Notes under the pieces: generated by a model | What the model was told of the DNA's origin: nothing | Databases searched by the model: none | What the model saw: only the letters and a program-made list of their open reading frames with translations | In this document: positions 18,182 through 27,338 of the stretch, piece after piece | Position numbering within the stretch: position 1 is the stretch's first letter | Layout: every line of letters starts with the position of its first letter | Source: Palsa-506 sp963709075 | GTDB lineage: Bacteria > Actinomycetota > Actinomycetes > Streptosporangiales > Streptosporangiaceae | Reading direction: 5' to 3' | Length of the DNA: 64,000 bases | Assembly: GCA_963709075.1 (NCBI GenBank) | Contig: CAVPUY010000016.1 | Coordinates: forward strand, 62,001 to 126,000 | Program-made: the position numbers and the translations under genes

Positions 18182-18601
18182 TCAGCGTGCAGCGGCGCCG
18201 GGTGCCTGGTCGCTGGGTTCGGTGAAATACCACTGATGCCCTTCCGGATCGCTGACTGAGTAAGAACGCCACCCCGGAGGCCCGGGCTCCAGCCCGGACA
18301 CCTCGCTGGTCGCGGCCTTGGCCCGGTCCCGGTGGGATTCCAGGCCGGTAACCGTGATGCGCACCAGCTGGGTGACCCCGCCAAGCCTGGCCGGTCCCAG
18401 ATAGCCAGGTCCGGCGGAGCCCAGCATGATCAGCCCGCCCCGGTCGAGCTGCAGTTCCGCGTGCCGGACGGTGCCGTCTGCCCTGGCGTCCCGCCTGCGC
18501 ACGGTAAAGCCAAAGACGTTCACCAGCCAGTTCACGGCGGCTCCTGCATCCGCGTAGAGCAGGTAGGGGATCACCTGCGGATCACTGGTTTCCTCGTCCA
18601 C
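18182..18601 (-). CDS. VOC family protein (PhnB/glyoxalase-like)
   Basis: 139 aa from the GTG at 18601, chosen because AGGAGGAGG lies 4-12 bases upstream. The fold signatures are VIPYLLYADAGAAVNWLVNV, HAELQLDRGGLIMLGS and YSVSDPEGHQWYFTEPSD, the last being the PhnB-type closing motif (DPxGHxW). It is different in type from the VOC protein at 8951. Substrate unknown. Confidence 0.8.
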   Translation of the reverse strand: MDEETSDPQVIPYLLYADAGAAVNWLVNVFGFTVRRRDARADGTVRHAELQLDRGGLIMLGSAGPGYLGPARLGGVTQLVRITVTGLESHRDRAKAATSEVSGLEPGPPGWRSYSVSDPEGHQWYFTEPSDQAPGAAAR

Positions 18602-18722
18602 CGCACCTCCTCCTTGCCCGGCCAGGCCTGCCTGCGGCACTCAAGGAAGCCAAACATAGCGGTGCCTGGCAGCGGCAGGCCACGGCTGATCGGCTGCCCC
18701 GCGCTGGCCTTATGCTCGGCTG

Positions 18723-19639
18723 GTGCGCGGTCCCGCAGAGCAGGTTCTGAGCTGGGCGGCCGGCGCGGTGGCGCCGGGCGCGAGGATTACCGGGCTGAGG
18801 GGGCTGCGGGCGGGCGCGAATCCCTGGCTGCTGCATTTCGACCGTGCGGGGCGGACTTCCGCGGCGATCCTCAAGGTCGGCGATGCCGGGAGCGTCGTGC
18901 AGCGCAAGCAGCTCGGCACTGCGGTCGCGGCCCTGGCGCTGGCCGAGGAAAATGCACTGGCCGCTCCCCGGGTGATCGCCGCGGATCTCGACGGCGGCGC
19001 AGCCGGCGCGATCGCGATGCTGACCACTGTGCTGCCCGGCAGCAGCGAGATCCCCCGGCTGGCCCCGCCCGGGCGGCTCCGCCAGCTGGGCGCCGCGGCA
19101 GCCGGGCTGCACGCAGTTCCGCTGGCGCCGCGCCCGGGGCTGCCGCTGCGCACCAGCTCGCTGCCCGAGGTGGATTTCGTCGCCTGGCGCAGGTCGGCCG
19201 GCACGTCAGAGCTGCTGGCGAGAGCTGAGCAGCGGCTCAGCGCCATGCCGGTGCCCGGCTGCGCGCCGGTATTCATACACGGCGATCTGTGGCAGGGCAA
19301 CACGACGTGGTCTGACGGTTGCTGCACCGGACTGATCGACTGGGACTGCGCTGGCTCCGGTTCGCCGGGCATCGACCTGGGTTCGCTGCGTCTCGACGCG
19401 GCGCTTTACTTCGGGCTGACCGCCGTCGGCGAGATCCTGGACGGCTGGCAGCAGGCCGCGGGCCGGCCGAGCACGTCGCGTACTGGGATGTCGCGGCGGC
19501 GCTGTGCACCGTGGGCGATATGGCGTACTGCATGCCGCCGCTGCTCGATCATGGCCGGCCCGATCTCGACGCACGCACGCTCACTGCGCGCCGCGATGCA
19601 TTTCTGGCCGCTGCCCTCGATCAGCTTGACCGCAGCTAG
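18723..19639 (+). CDS. Aminoglycoside phosphotransferase (APH) family kinase-like protein, frameshifted
   Basis: About 305 aa. The kinase-like features are the catalytic loop VFIHGDLWQGNTTW (HGDxxxxN) and the metal-binding IDWDCAGSGSPGIDLGSL. The N-lobe shows a Lys in AAILKVGDAG. Near 19470 the frame changes, and the C-terminal helices continue as EHVAYWDVAAALCTVGDMA and DAFLAAALDQLDRS to the stop at 19637-19639. The family includes drug kinases but mostly kinases of unknown small substrates. Resistance cannot be inferred. Confidence 0.7.
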
Positions 19640-19859
19640 CAAGCCGGCCGCGGCCGCTGCCCAGGGCTCCGGCGCCCTGGCGGACAGGCGTACCGGGGCG
19701 CCGCTGGCCGCGGCATTCCCGCGGTCGAGGCATCTGCGCGGGATCTGCGAGACCACCGGCTCGGCCGGCGGCGGCCAGCCATCGAGCTATCCGTTTACCC
19801 AATGTCTTTAGTTCTTCCTGGTGACGGGCCGCAGGCTGGACAAGGCGGCGGTGACATCG

Positions 19860-22800
19860 TCAGCCGCTGGCGCCGGCCAGGTAAGTCCTCAGCTCGGCCG
19901 CCGTGAGCTTGCGGGTGATACGTAGTTCGGCGAACCTCTCGATGGCCGGCACCGAGGTCGTCGCGAGCTCGGCATTCCAGATCCGGACGCCGCCGGTTCC
20001 GCCTGCGCCGTAGGCAGTGACGATGCTCCTGCCGTCCGGGCTGAACGCGGCGTCGTTGACGGTTCCGGCGTTCGCCGCCTGCAGCACGGTCAGCTGCTGG
20101 CCGGTGAGCACGTCGAACACCGGCGCAGAGCCGTCACCGCAGGCAACCACGATCTTGCTGCCGTCCGGGCTGAACGACGCCGTGTCGGGTGACGGGCATG
20201 CCGGGATCAGCAGCAGCCGCTGGTACGTTCGCGCGGACCAGATGGTCACGATCCCGCTATCGGATGTCGTCGTGAACTCGGTGCCGCTGGGGTTGAACTG
20301 AACGTCGGTAACCACCGGGCCGCCGGTGCCAAGCCGCTTGAGCTCGTGCCCGGTGCTGGCGTCCCACACCTCAACCTGGCCGTTGTCATCGCCGGTCAGT
20401 ATCCTCCGCCCGTCTGGGCTGAAGACGGCTACCGAGAGCGGGAAATGGTGGCCGGGCCGGAGCTCAAGCCACCGCTGGCCGTCCTGCGCGCCGAGCACTT
20501 GTGCCTCGTCGCCGGTCACCACCGCGATCCGGGTCCCGTCCGGGCTGAAGGCGGCGTAGCCGGCCTTGGGCACGGCGAAGTGCCGGAATAGCCGGTATCC
20601 CGGGCCGGCCCCGTGCCACAGGTCCACCGAATTCGCCCCGGCCGTGACGATCTCGCTGCCCGCACGGTTGAACCGCGCCGAGCTCACTCCTCCGGGGGGA
20701 TGGATAACGACCCGGCGCCCTTGGTGGTAGACCGGCCGGCCGCCGGACGTGAACGCGGCCGCCTGCCCGGAACCGTACACGGCGAGTATGCGGCTTCCGG
20801 CCGGGCTGTAGCTGGCTGAGATGGCCTGGCTTGGCCGCCGCGTTCCGGTGCCCGGCGGGCTGGCGAGCTGCGCAAGCAACTCGCGCGGCTGGGCATGCCA
20901 GACCCGGACCGTGCCGTCGTCGCTCGCGGTGACCACCCAGCTGCCGTGCGGGCTGAACCGCACGCTGTTGATGGCACTGGCATTTCCGGCGAGCAGCGTC
21001 AGCTGAAGTCCGGTGACGGCATCCCAGACCCGGACCGTCCCGCTGCTGTAGCCGGCCACGATGAGCCTGCCGTCCGGGCTGAACGCGGCGTTGCCCGGCA
21101 CGCCCTCGGCCGCGTCGAGGGTCATTACCTCCCGGCCGGCGGCGACCTTGTATACCCGCAGCTTCCCGTCGCTGTCCGCGGTCACGACCTGAGTGCCGTC
21201 GGGACTGAACTCGGCGTCTTCGTCCCCCCGGCCGAGCGGCAGGCTTGGCGGGAAGGCGCTCGCACGCTGGCTTTGCCGCAGGATGTCCGTGCCGCCGGCC
21301 GTGGCCACGGCGAACTCCAGCGGGTTGTGCGGGTTGACGGCGATAGTAGTCGCCGGGACGTCTGACAGGATTACCAGGCGGCTGGTGCCGATGCTCCGCA
21401 GCCACAGGCGTGGACCGTTGTGCGTCGCGAGCGCCAGGTTGCCGGTGCCGCCGATGAACTGGGCGTCGGTGACGGAAGCCGTGGCGTCGATCGACTGGAT
21501 CCTGGCCCCGGTGCGGGCGTTGAAGACCGTGACCGGCCCCGCCCATAGCCGACCGCCAGCTGCGAGCCGTCCTTGCTGAAGGCCACGACGTCTCCGGTGC
21601 CGGTCTGCGGCAGGCCGCCCGGCAGGGCTATCCGCACCACGCGGCGCCCGGTCCTTACGTTCCAGATCCCGGTGATGCCTTTCTTGTCGGTGGCAGCAAC
21701 CAGGTCCGGGGCGGCGGGATCGAACGCGGCCCAGTAGACCGGCGTCTGGTCCTGGATCGTCCGCACCTCCTGGAGATCAGGAAGCGCGGCCCGCAACGCG
21801 GCGTCCGCCTGGCGCGTCTTGCTCAGCCGCAGCGCCTGCAGGGCGAGCAGCGCGCTGAGCTCAGGGTCGCGGGCGGCGTCCGCGTCCGCGGTTGCCACCA
21901 GCGCGCGCGCCTGCGCGGTTTGCCGGTCGGCGGCAGCGGCGGCCCGGTCGGCGGCGGCGGCGGCCCGGTCGGCGGCAGCAGTATGCCTGAGCGAGATCAC
22001 CAGCCCGGCCGCCGCGGCCAGCAGCAGGGCGAGCGCAAGCACGCCCAGGACGCGGAGCCGCGCGAAGGCGCGCCGCCGGCCTTCGCGCGCCGCGATGGTG
22101 CGGCTGATCGCGGGCGCGAGCACGTCATGGAAGATCTCGTAGCGGCGGAACCGGTTGCGGTCCTGCCCGGGCGCCGCCGGAACCGGCCGGACGATGCGCG
22201 CGTTGTCGAGCTTCGCGAGCACGCTGCCGGCCTGTTCCTCGCTGCGGCCCGTCCGGAGCGCCAGATCGGGAACGGATTCCGCGATCTTGCCTCCGGATGG
22301 CGTCACGAGATGGTCGAACATATCGATCGCCGTGCGGCGCTCGCGGGCCCTCAGGGCGCTGAGCGCCTTCGACAGGTGAGCGTCGACGATCTTCCCGACC
22401 CCTTCGAGGCTCTGCAGCGTCGAATGGCGCAGTTCGAGTGAGCCCTGGGCGCGCTCTCGCTCCCACACCCGCTCCATGACCAGCTGCAGCAGCGGGGTCG
22501 CGATCCGGCCGTCGGCCGCGGCCTGCACGCGGTTCTGGGCCGGCTCGCCAGCGCCCGGCTGGGCCGCAGGCGGGCCGCCGGCGTCTGGTGCGGGGTCCGG
22601 CTGGGCCGCCGCCGGGGCGCCGGTGCCGTCAGCCGCTGGTACCTCGTTGAGCACGGCCTCGACCAGCTCGTCCTGGATCTTGACGCGCGCGGTTACGCCG
22701 GGCTGGCCGTTGTAGACGTCGAGCGGCCGCCGGATCGCCTGCTCAGCCGACGCGCGGTCGAGATAGTCGATGTGCAGGTAGTTCCCGTAGACGTTCGTGA

Positions 22801-23428
22801 TCCGGCCCTTGAACAGGTCGCCCAGGCCCGCGTACGCGTCCTCGCGGATAGCGATCAGGAAGTTGGCGGGAAGATCAGCCCGGTTGATGCAGCGGGCGAG
22901 CTCGTCAGCGAAGCGCTCGGGCACCGGCTCGCGGGAGCTGTACAGGAAGTACTCCTCGAACTGGTCGAGGATGATGAGCAGGCTGGCATCCACCGCGTCC
23001 GCCGCCGTCAAGATCGCGGTTTCGAGCCGGTCCGCCGGCAGCTCGGGCTCTGGCCGGGCCAGGAACGGCCTGATCGCCGCTGCGATCGCGGTTACCAGTT
23101 CCCGGACGGGATCGTCTTTCCACGAGCCGAAGACGACTGGGATGTCAATGACGGTGCCGTTGCCCGACATCTTGCGCGCGAGCTGGTCAAGCCGCCAGGC
23201 GACGCCGGCCCGGAGCAGCGAGCTCTTCCCGACGCCGCTCTCGGCGTGCAGGAGCGTCAGCCGCGCCGCCTGCAGGTTGGTGATGATCTTGCTGCCCTCG
23301 GCCTCCCGGCCGAAGAACCAGGCACCGAGGTCCTCCTGGTAGTAATCGAGGCCGACATACGGGCTGTCGCGATGCTCGGGTGCCCGGTCCGGGTCGCTCA
23401 CGGCTGCGCCTGGCCAGGACCCGCTCAC
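19860..23428 (-). CDS. nSTAND1-type ATPase with C-terminal WD40 repeats, frameshifted
   Basis: About 1,190 aa after joining over one frame change near 21545. Residues 18-400: STAND NTPase with YVGLDYYQEDLGAWFFGRE (nSTAND1 signature), Walker A AESGVGKSSLLRAG and Walker B LLIILDQFEEYF. A winged-helix segment ends near KIAESVPDLALRTGRSEEQ. One membrane-like helix (VLALALLLAAAAGLVISL) is followed by a coiled coil with DRAAAAADR repeats. Then come about ten WD40 blades, with repeats of the type FSPDGTQVVTADSDGKLRVY. STAND proteins oligomerise on sensing a ligand, and WD40 blades can be the sensor. The start (GTG-type region) overlaps the stop of the TIR-SIR2 gene by 4 bp. Confidence 0.8.
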
Positions 23429-25086
23429 GGCTGCGCCTGGTCAGGATGGTCGTCGAGGAAGTCGTACAGGCCGTCCAGGTAATCGGTCAGGCTGCTCTGG
23501 TACAGGCTCACGCCGGCTTGCTGCCAGAGGTCTCTGGTCAGCGCGTCGGGCTCCCGCTCGACCGCCCAGTACTTGGCCCGCCCGAGCTTCGGGCCAGACC
23601 AGATCCGCTGCAGGAAAACCCGCAGCCGCCAGTCGGCAATCGTGTAGCCGAGGAAGAGGTAGTTTGCCCTGGTCAGCTTCGCGAGAAGCTGGCTGGGAAT
23701 TACCTCGGAAGCCGAGCACCCGCTGAGATAATCGATGTAGTGATCTTCGGTTATGACATAATTGTCGGCCCATCGGAAACCGGCCGACGGGTCATCAACT
23801 CCGCCGTTTATCCGGACAATGATCGGACGCTCCAGCCGGTGCTCTCCGGCGATAATGGGAAAATCATCATAGTGGTTTGGCATGCTGATTGTCTGCGGGA
23901 GGGCTTCCCATGGCAGGTGCACGAACTTTCCTTGCTCCGCTGTGCCGGGGGCCATGTACACGGCCACGTCGAAGCGCTCGTCAGCTTCAATGAATGCTTT
24001 CTCCAGCGCCGAGTCGTACTTCGGCGTGACAATCATCTGGTAGCGGTTTCCGAGCCTGGCCGGCAGCCCTGCGAGACATCGGTGCACAGGACCAGGCTCC
24101 GAATCGACGCTGAGGGCCTGCCGCACCCAGTGGAACAGCGTCATCTCGCCGTGCACCGCGCCCGCGTACTGCGCGGCCTCGGCCAGGTGCAGCGGCGCGT
24201 CCTTCAGCCCGGCGTGGGCGGAGAGGTACCTCGCCAGGTCCCGGTCATCGGGAAGCTTTCCTGAGCCTTCCGACCACGGCCCGTCGCGGTCGTCTGCGTT
24301 CGCGTCGGCGCCGAGGAACACGACGAGGTTGCCGGCGTGCCGAGCAATCATCCGGTAGTGATCCTCGTCGGGAAGCGAGGCGACGGGCCGGGGCACGGAC
24401 AGCCCCGAGGACCTGCGGTCCGGGCGCGAGGACCTGCGGTCCGTACGTGCCGGGACCGCCGCGGATGCTGGTTCCGATCCGGCGGCTGGCTCAGCGGCTG
24501 GCTCGGCAGATGGCTCGGCGGCTGGCTCGGCGGCTGATTCGCCCCCGGCCGAGTCGTGCCGCTGCGGCGGCTTGGCCGCGCCAAGGAGTGCGATCAGCCG
24601 GTCGATGTCCTCGGTCAGGCTGGTGAAGCGCAGCCGCTCTTGCTGGTGGCTGGGCAGCGCCTTCAGGGCCGCAGGAAGCTCTCCCGGATCCGGGAGTTCG
24701 GCATCCTCGATCAGCACCGGGATCACCGTCATCTGCGGGCGTGCGCGTAAGGCAAGGTCGATTTCCTCGGCCACGTAGTCTTCGCTCCCGCGGCGCAGCC
24801 GGGTGGTCAGGGCTGACTGCCAATCCGGCCCGATCAACGCGATGAATGCCCCGGCCCCGGCTAGCTGCGACTTGATCTCGCTGAGCCAGCGCGTCCCTGG
24901 CTGCAGTGTGCCCTTATCGAAGAACACGTTATCTGCGCCGAACCGTGCCTCCAGCTTTATGTACAGTGCCCATGCCACGGCCTGCGCGTCATCGTGGCGG
25001 TAGTTGATGAAGACCTTCGGCGGAACGCCCACTGGCCCAGCTACAGGCGGTTCGTTCCTGGTTCCGGGTGATTCGCTCGTATCCAT
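23425..25086 (-). CDS. TIR domain - SIR2-like domain fusion protein
   Basis: 553 aa. Residues about 24-155: TIR domain (KVFINYRHDDAQAVAWALYI, then GAFIALIGPDW and DYVAEEIDLAL, with the Glu expected for NADase-type bacterial TIRs). A Pro/Ala/Glu linker with EPAAEPSAEPAAEPAA repeats spans 180-220. Residues about 245-545: SIR2-like domain (NLVVFLGADANADDRDG, MIVTPKYDSALEKAF, YLFLGYTIADWRLRVFLQRI). The SIR2_2 Asn usually found in TNYD is Lys here (TPKYD). TIR and SIR2 domains deplete NAD in anti-phage systems. It overlaps the nSTAND-WD40 gene by 4 bp, so the two are co-translated. I infer an effector with its sensor-ATPase. Confidence 0.8.
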   Translation of the reverse strand: MDTSESPGTRNEPPVAGPVGVPPKVFINYRHDDAQAVAWALYIKLEARFGADNVFFDKGTLQPGTRWLSEIKSQLAGAGAFIALIGPDWQSALTTRLRRGSEDYVAEEIDLALRARPQMTVIPVLIEDAELPDPGELPAALKALPSHQQERLRFTSLTEDIDRLIALLGAAKPPQRHDSAGGESAAEPAAEPSAEPAAEPAAGSEPASAAVPARTDRRSSRPDRRSSGLSVPRPVASLPDEDHYRMIARHAGNLVVFLGADANADDRDGPWSEGSGKLPDDRDLARYLSAHAGLKDAPLHLAEAAQYAGAVHGEMTLFHWVRQALSVDSEPGPVHRCLAGLPARLGNRYQMIVTPKYDSALEKAFIEADERFDVAVYMAPGTAEQGKFVHLPWEALPQTISMPNHYDDFPIIAGEHRLERPIIVRINGGVDDPSAGFRWADNYVITEDHYIDYLSGCSASEVIPSQLLAKLTRANYLFLGYTIADWRLRVFLQRIWSGPKLGRAKYWAVEREPDALTRDLWQQAGVSLYQSSLTDYLDGLYDFLDDHPDQAQP

Positions 25087-25330
25087 GCCCCGCCCCTTGC
25101 CCCCGCTGCCTGAGGATCAGCGCCGGCCTGGGCCTCCCGCCTGCCCGGCCGTGTTGTCCGCTGGCCTGGCAGCCGTGCTCTCCTGGCCCTGGCCGCCGAC
25201 CTTGGCCGCCGACCTTGGCCGCCCGGCCCAAAAGCTAGCAGTTCAGTGTCTTATTGGTCAATAGGCTGGTAGCTAGGTTAATGGCCGGAAGTCGCCATTA
25301 AATGACTTGGCCGCAGCCCAATCGCGGCAT

Positions 25331-26207
25331 TTACCTGCCTGGCGGCTTGTGCAGGCGGTGGCCCCGCCGGAATTGCTCATCCTTGACCGGCCACCGGGCT
25401 CCGTGCTCGCCCTCGACGATCCAATCCTCCGGCTGCGCGGTAACCCGTCCTTCCATCGTCCGCACGGTGACGGGATCGCGCGGCCGCCAGGCGCGGACAA
25501 CGCCTTTGCGCTGCCAGCGACCGTCGCCTATCTGGTCATGAGTGGCGCGGAACTCCAGGATCCCGGACGGTCCGCTCGTCGCCGTTGTCGTCGACGACCC
25601 GCCAGTCGCCAGCGTCCCCGCGCATCCGGTTGCCGGACCGGTCAGTCCACGGCCAGGCGGTGCTGAGCTGGTATGCCCGGACGGCGCCGACGCGGCAGAA
25701 GTCAGCTGCCTCGTCCGGACCGCCCGTTGGCAGGCTGGGCAGGAAGCCGACGGCCTCGAGCTGGGCCAGCTGCAGCCTGACATAGTCAATGCGGCCCTGG
25801 CGTCCCTGATCGGAAAGCTCGTCCCAGGGCACGTCCTCGCTGCTCGCCAGCGTGCCGCGGTCGCCATTCGCATTGCCCGCCGGCCGCCAGCCTGCTGACC
25901 GGCGGCGCTGATACCAGTGGGTGTGTCCGGCCCGCGTCACCTCTTGAAGTTCACGGTCACTGAGCTCGATGAAGCTTCCCGGCGCGACCGCGCGGCTGGG
26001 TGCCCAGCGGCGCCCGGTGGCCACGACAGCGGACATGACGCAGCGAAGCTGGAGAACGACGTCCTGGCGGATGAACTCATCGAGTTCAGCCCATGGCTTG
26101 CGGTGCTGTGCACTCGCCGTACCTGGGGCGGCCGGGTGGCGCAGCCGGTAGTCGTGCCAGTGCCTCGCGATTCTGGTCCAGGTATCTCCGGACGCTTCAC
26201 TGTCCAC
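25331..26207 (-). CDS. RyR-like domain protein with C-terminal repeat domains, frameshifted
   Basis: About 290 aa. The GTG at 26207 has AGGAGG eight bases upstream. Two segments resemble RyR (ryanodine-receptor) repeats: PWAELDEFIRQDVVLQLRC (residues about 38-70) and PWDELSDQGRQGRIDYVRLQ (about 130-160). The C-terminal half has two copies of a T-x-G...GDW/EDW-x-V...G...V-x-D-x-x-F unit (GDAGDWRVVDDNG; PEDWIVEGEHGARWPVKDEQF). The frame changes near 25560 between them. It lies 244 bp upstream of the TIR-SIR2 gene on the same strand. Prokaryotic RyR domains are known to occur with nucleotide-based conflict systems, which fits this context. Confidence 0.5.
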
Positions 26208-27148
26208 AGGCAGCGCCTCCTGAAAGGACCGCGGCCGACCGTAAACCGGCTTGCCCGCCGTGGCGCCTCGGTGCGCTGGGCCGGATGCGGGCGGTGGTTA
26301 GTATCCGGCCTGAATCGCTGGCCGATGTCCCGGGTGGCGGCAAGGACTGCCGCATTGTCCGACGCGTCCTGGCGCAACGCATGTAGCTAGCTTAATGCGC
26401 AGCCCCGCGATCTGTGCAGCCCCGGCGGGAGCACGCGCGCCGATGCGTGTGGGCGTGCCCGGTGGGAGCACGCGCCGCAACGGCGGGAGTGTCGCCCCGT
26501 CCTGGTCCCGGCAATGCGGCGGGCGTCGCGGGCGGCCCGCTCGGTCCTGGCCGCGGACTGAATCGCCGTCAAGCCGCTGCCATCCGCGCGAGCCGCGCAT
26601 GGCCGTTGTGCCTGGCCCGCCAGACGCTGTCAGCCAAGCGGGCCATCCTGGTATTGGGCCGATTCAGCCTTCTCGCCGGTAAAGCCAGCAGTCCGGCATG
26701 ATGAGCGGCCATTTCCAGCCTTGCGCATCGTTGGCGCCGCTGTGTAGAAAGAGATAGGCAAACCATTACGAGCGAACGAACGCCGCGTCCCCCTTCGTGT
26801 GCGACCATTATGGCGTGAACGACCTATGCCCTGCGCAGGGCCGAACTGTAGTCACATCCGCCGCAGGCGATTCATTCGCCACGTGGCCTGCGCTGTCAGT
26901 AGACCGCTCAGCCGTGCTGCAGTACCCCGGCTCTAGCGAGAGGCGGCCCGGGGTCTACGATGTGTCGACCCTGGGACCGTCACCGGGGACGCCGTCCGGC
27001 GCTCAGGAGTCCGGGTAGTTCCGGACCCCGGCGGGTACGGCCCGGTAAGTTTGGTAAGAATTGCAATCCGAGTTATGTCCTTCGTAACAGGCTGGCTCTT
27101 TGGCCCGGGATGACCCGCAGCGTTTATACTCACAGGAAAAGGTAAGTA
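26208..27148. other. Long divergent intergenic region, 941 bp
   Basis: Separates the minus-strand TIR-SIR2/STAND half from the plus-strand Fxs half. It is less GC-rich than its surroundings toward the right end. A TATACT hexamer is at 27125-27130, 19 bp before the fxsA ATG, too close for a clear -35 (TTGGCC at 27100 is the best). A reading frame at 26813-27018 has no similarity and no good ribosome site. I see no RNA gene or phage-type repeats. Confidence 0.4.
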
Positions 27149-27319
27149 ATGACAGTCAATAATGAGGTGCAGCCGTCGGTTTTGGTTGATTTCCGCCAGG
27201 TGCCGCTCGCGGAGATGCCAGCGCTTGGTGGCGTCACGCTGAGTGAGGCGCTTAACCGCGTGTTGCCGGAGTCGCCGGTCGGCCAGGTGCCCGTCGCGGC
27301 ATTCCAGTCTGCCATCTAA
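27149..27319 (+). CDS. fxsA: FXSXX-COOH precursor peptide FxsA
   Basis: 56 aa: starts MTVNNEVQPSVLVDFRQVPL and ends PVGQVPVAAFQSAI at the carboxyl end. The last five residues are F-Q-S-A-I, exactly the F-x-S-x-x-COOH signature that names the family. An A/G-rich ribosome site GGAAAAGG precedes the ATG. The stop is 19 bp before the radical-SAM gene. In Fxs systems the maturase links the Phe ring to the Ser beta-carbon, giving a three-residue cyclophane; here the site would be Phe52-Gln-Ser54. No double-Gly leader cut site is visible. The peptide is short and easily missed. Confidence 0.85.
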   Translation: MTVNNEVQPSVLVDFRQVPLAEMPALGGVTLSEALNRVLPESPVGQVPVAAFQSAI

Positions 27320-27338
27320 CGATCTAACGGAGGCCGGC

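Noticed and set aside
18857..19574. Several antisense frames over the APH gene
   Set aside because: Low-complexity Arg/Pro/Ala composition is typical of antisense frames in GC-rich genomes.
26813..27018. Frame of about 68 codons before fxsA (GTG NDLCPAQGRTVVTSAAG)
   Set aside because: No ribosome site, no family resemblance, and unusual composition. It may be chance in a long intergenic region.
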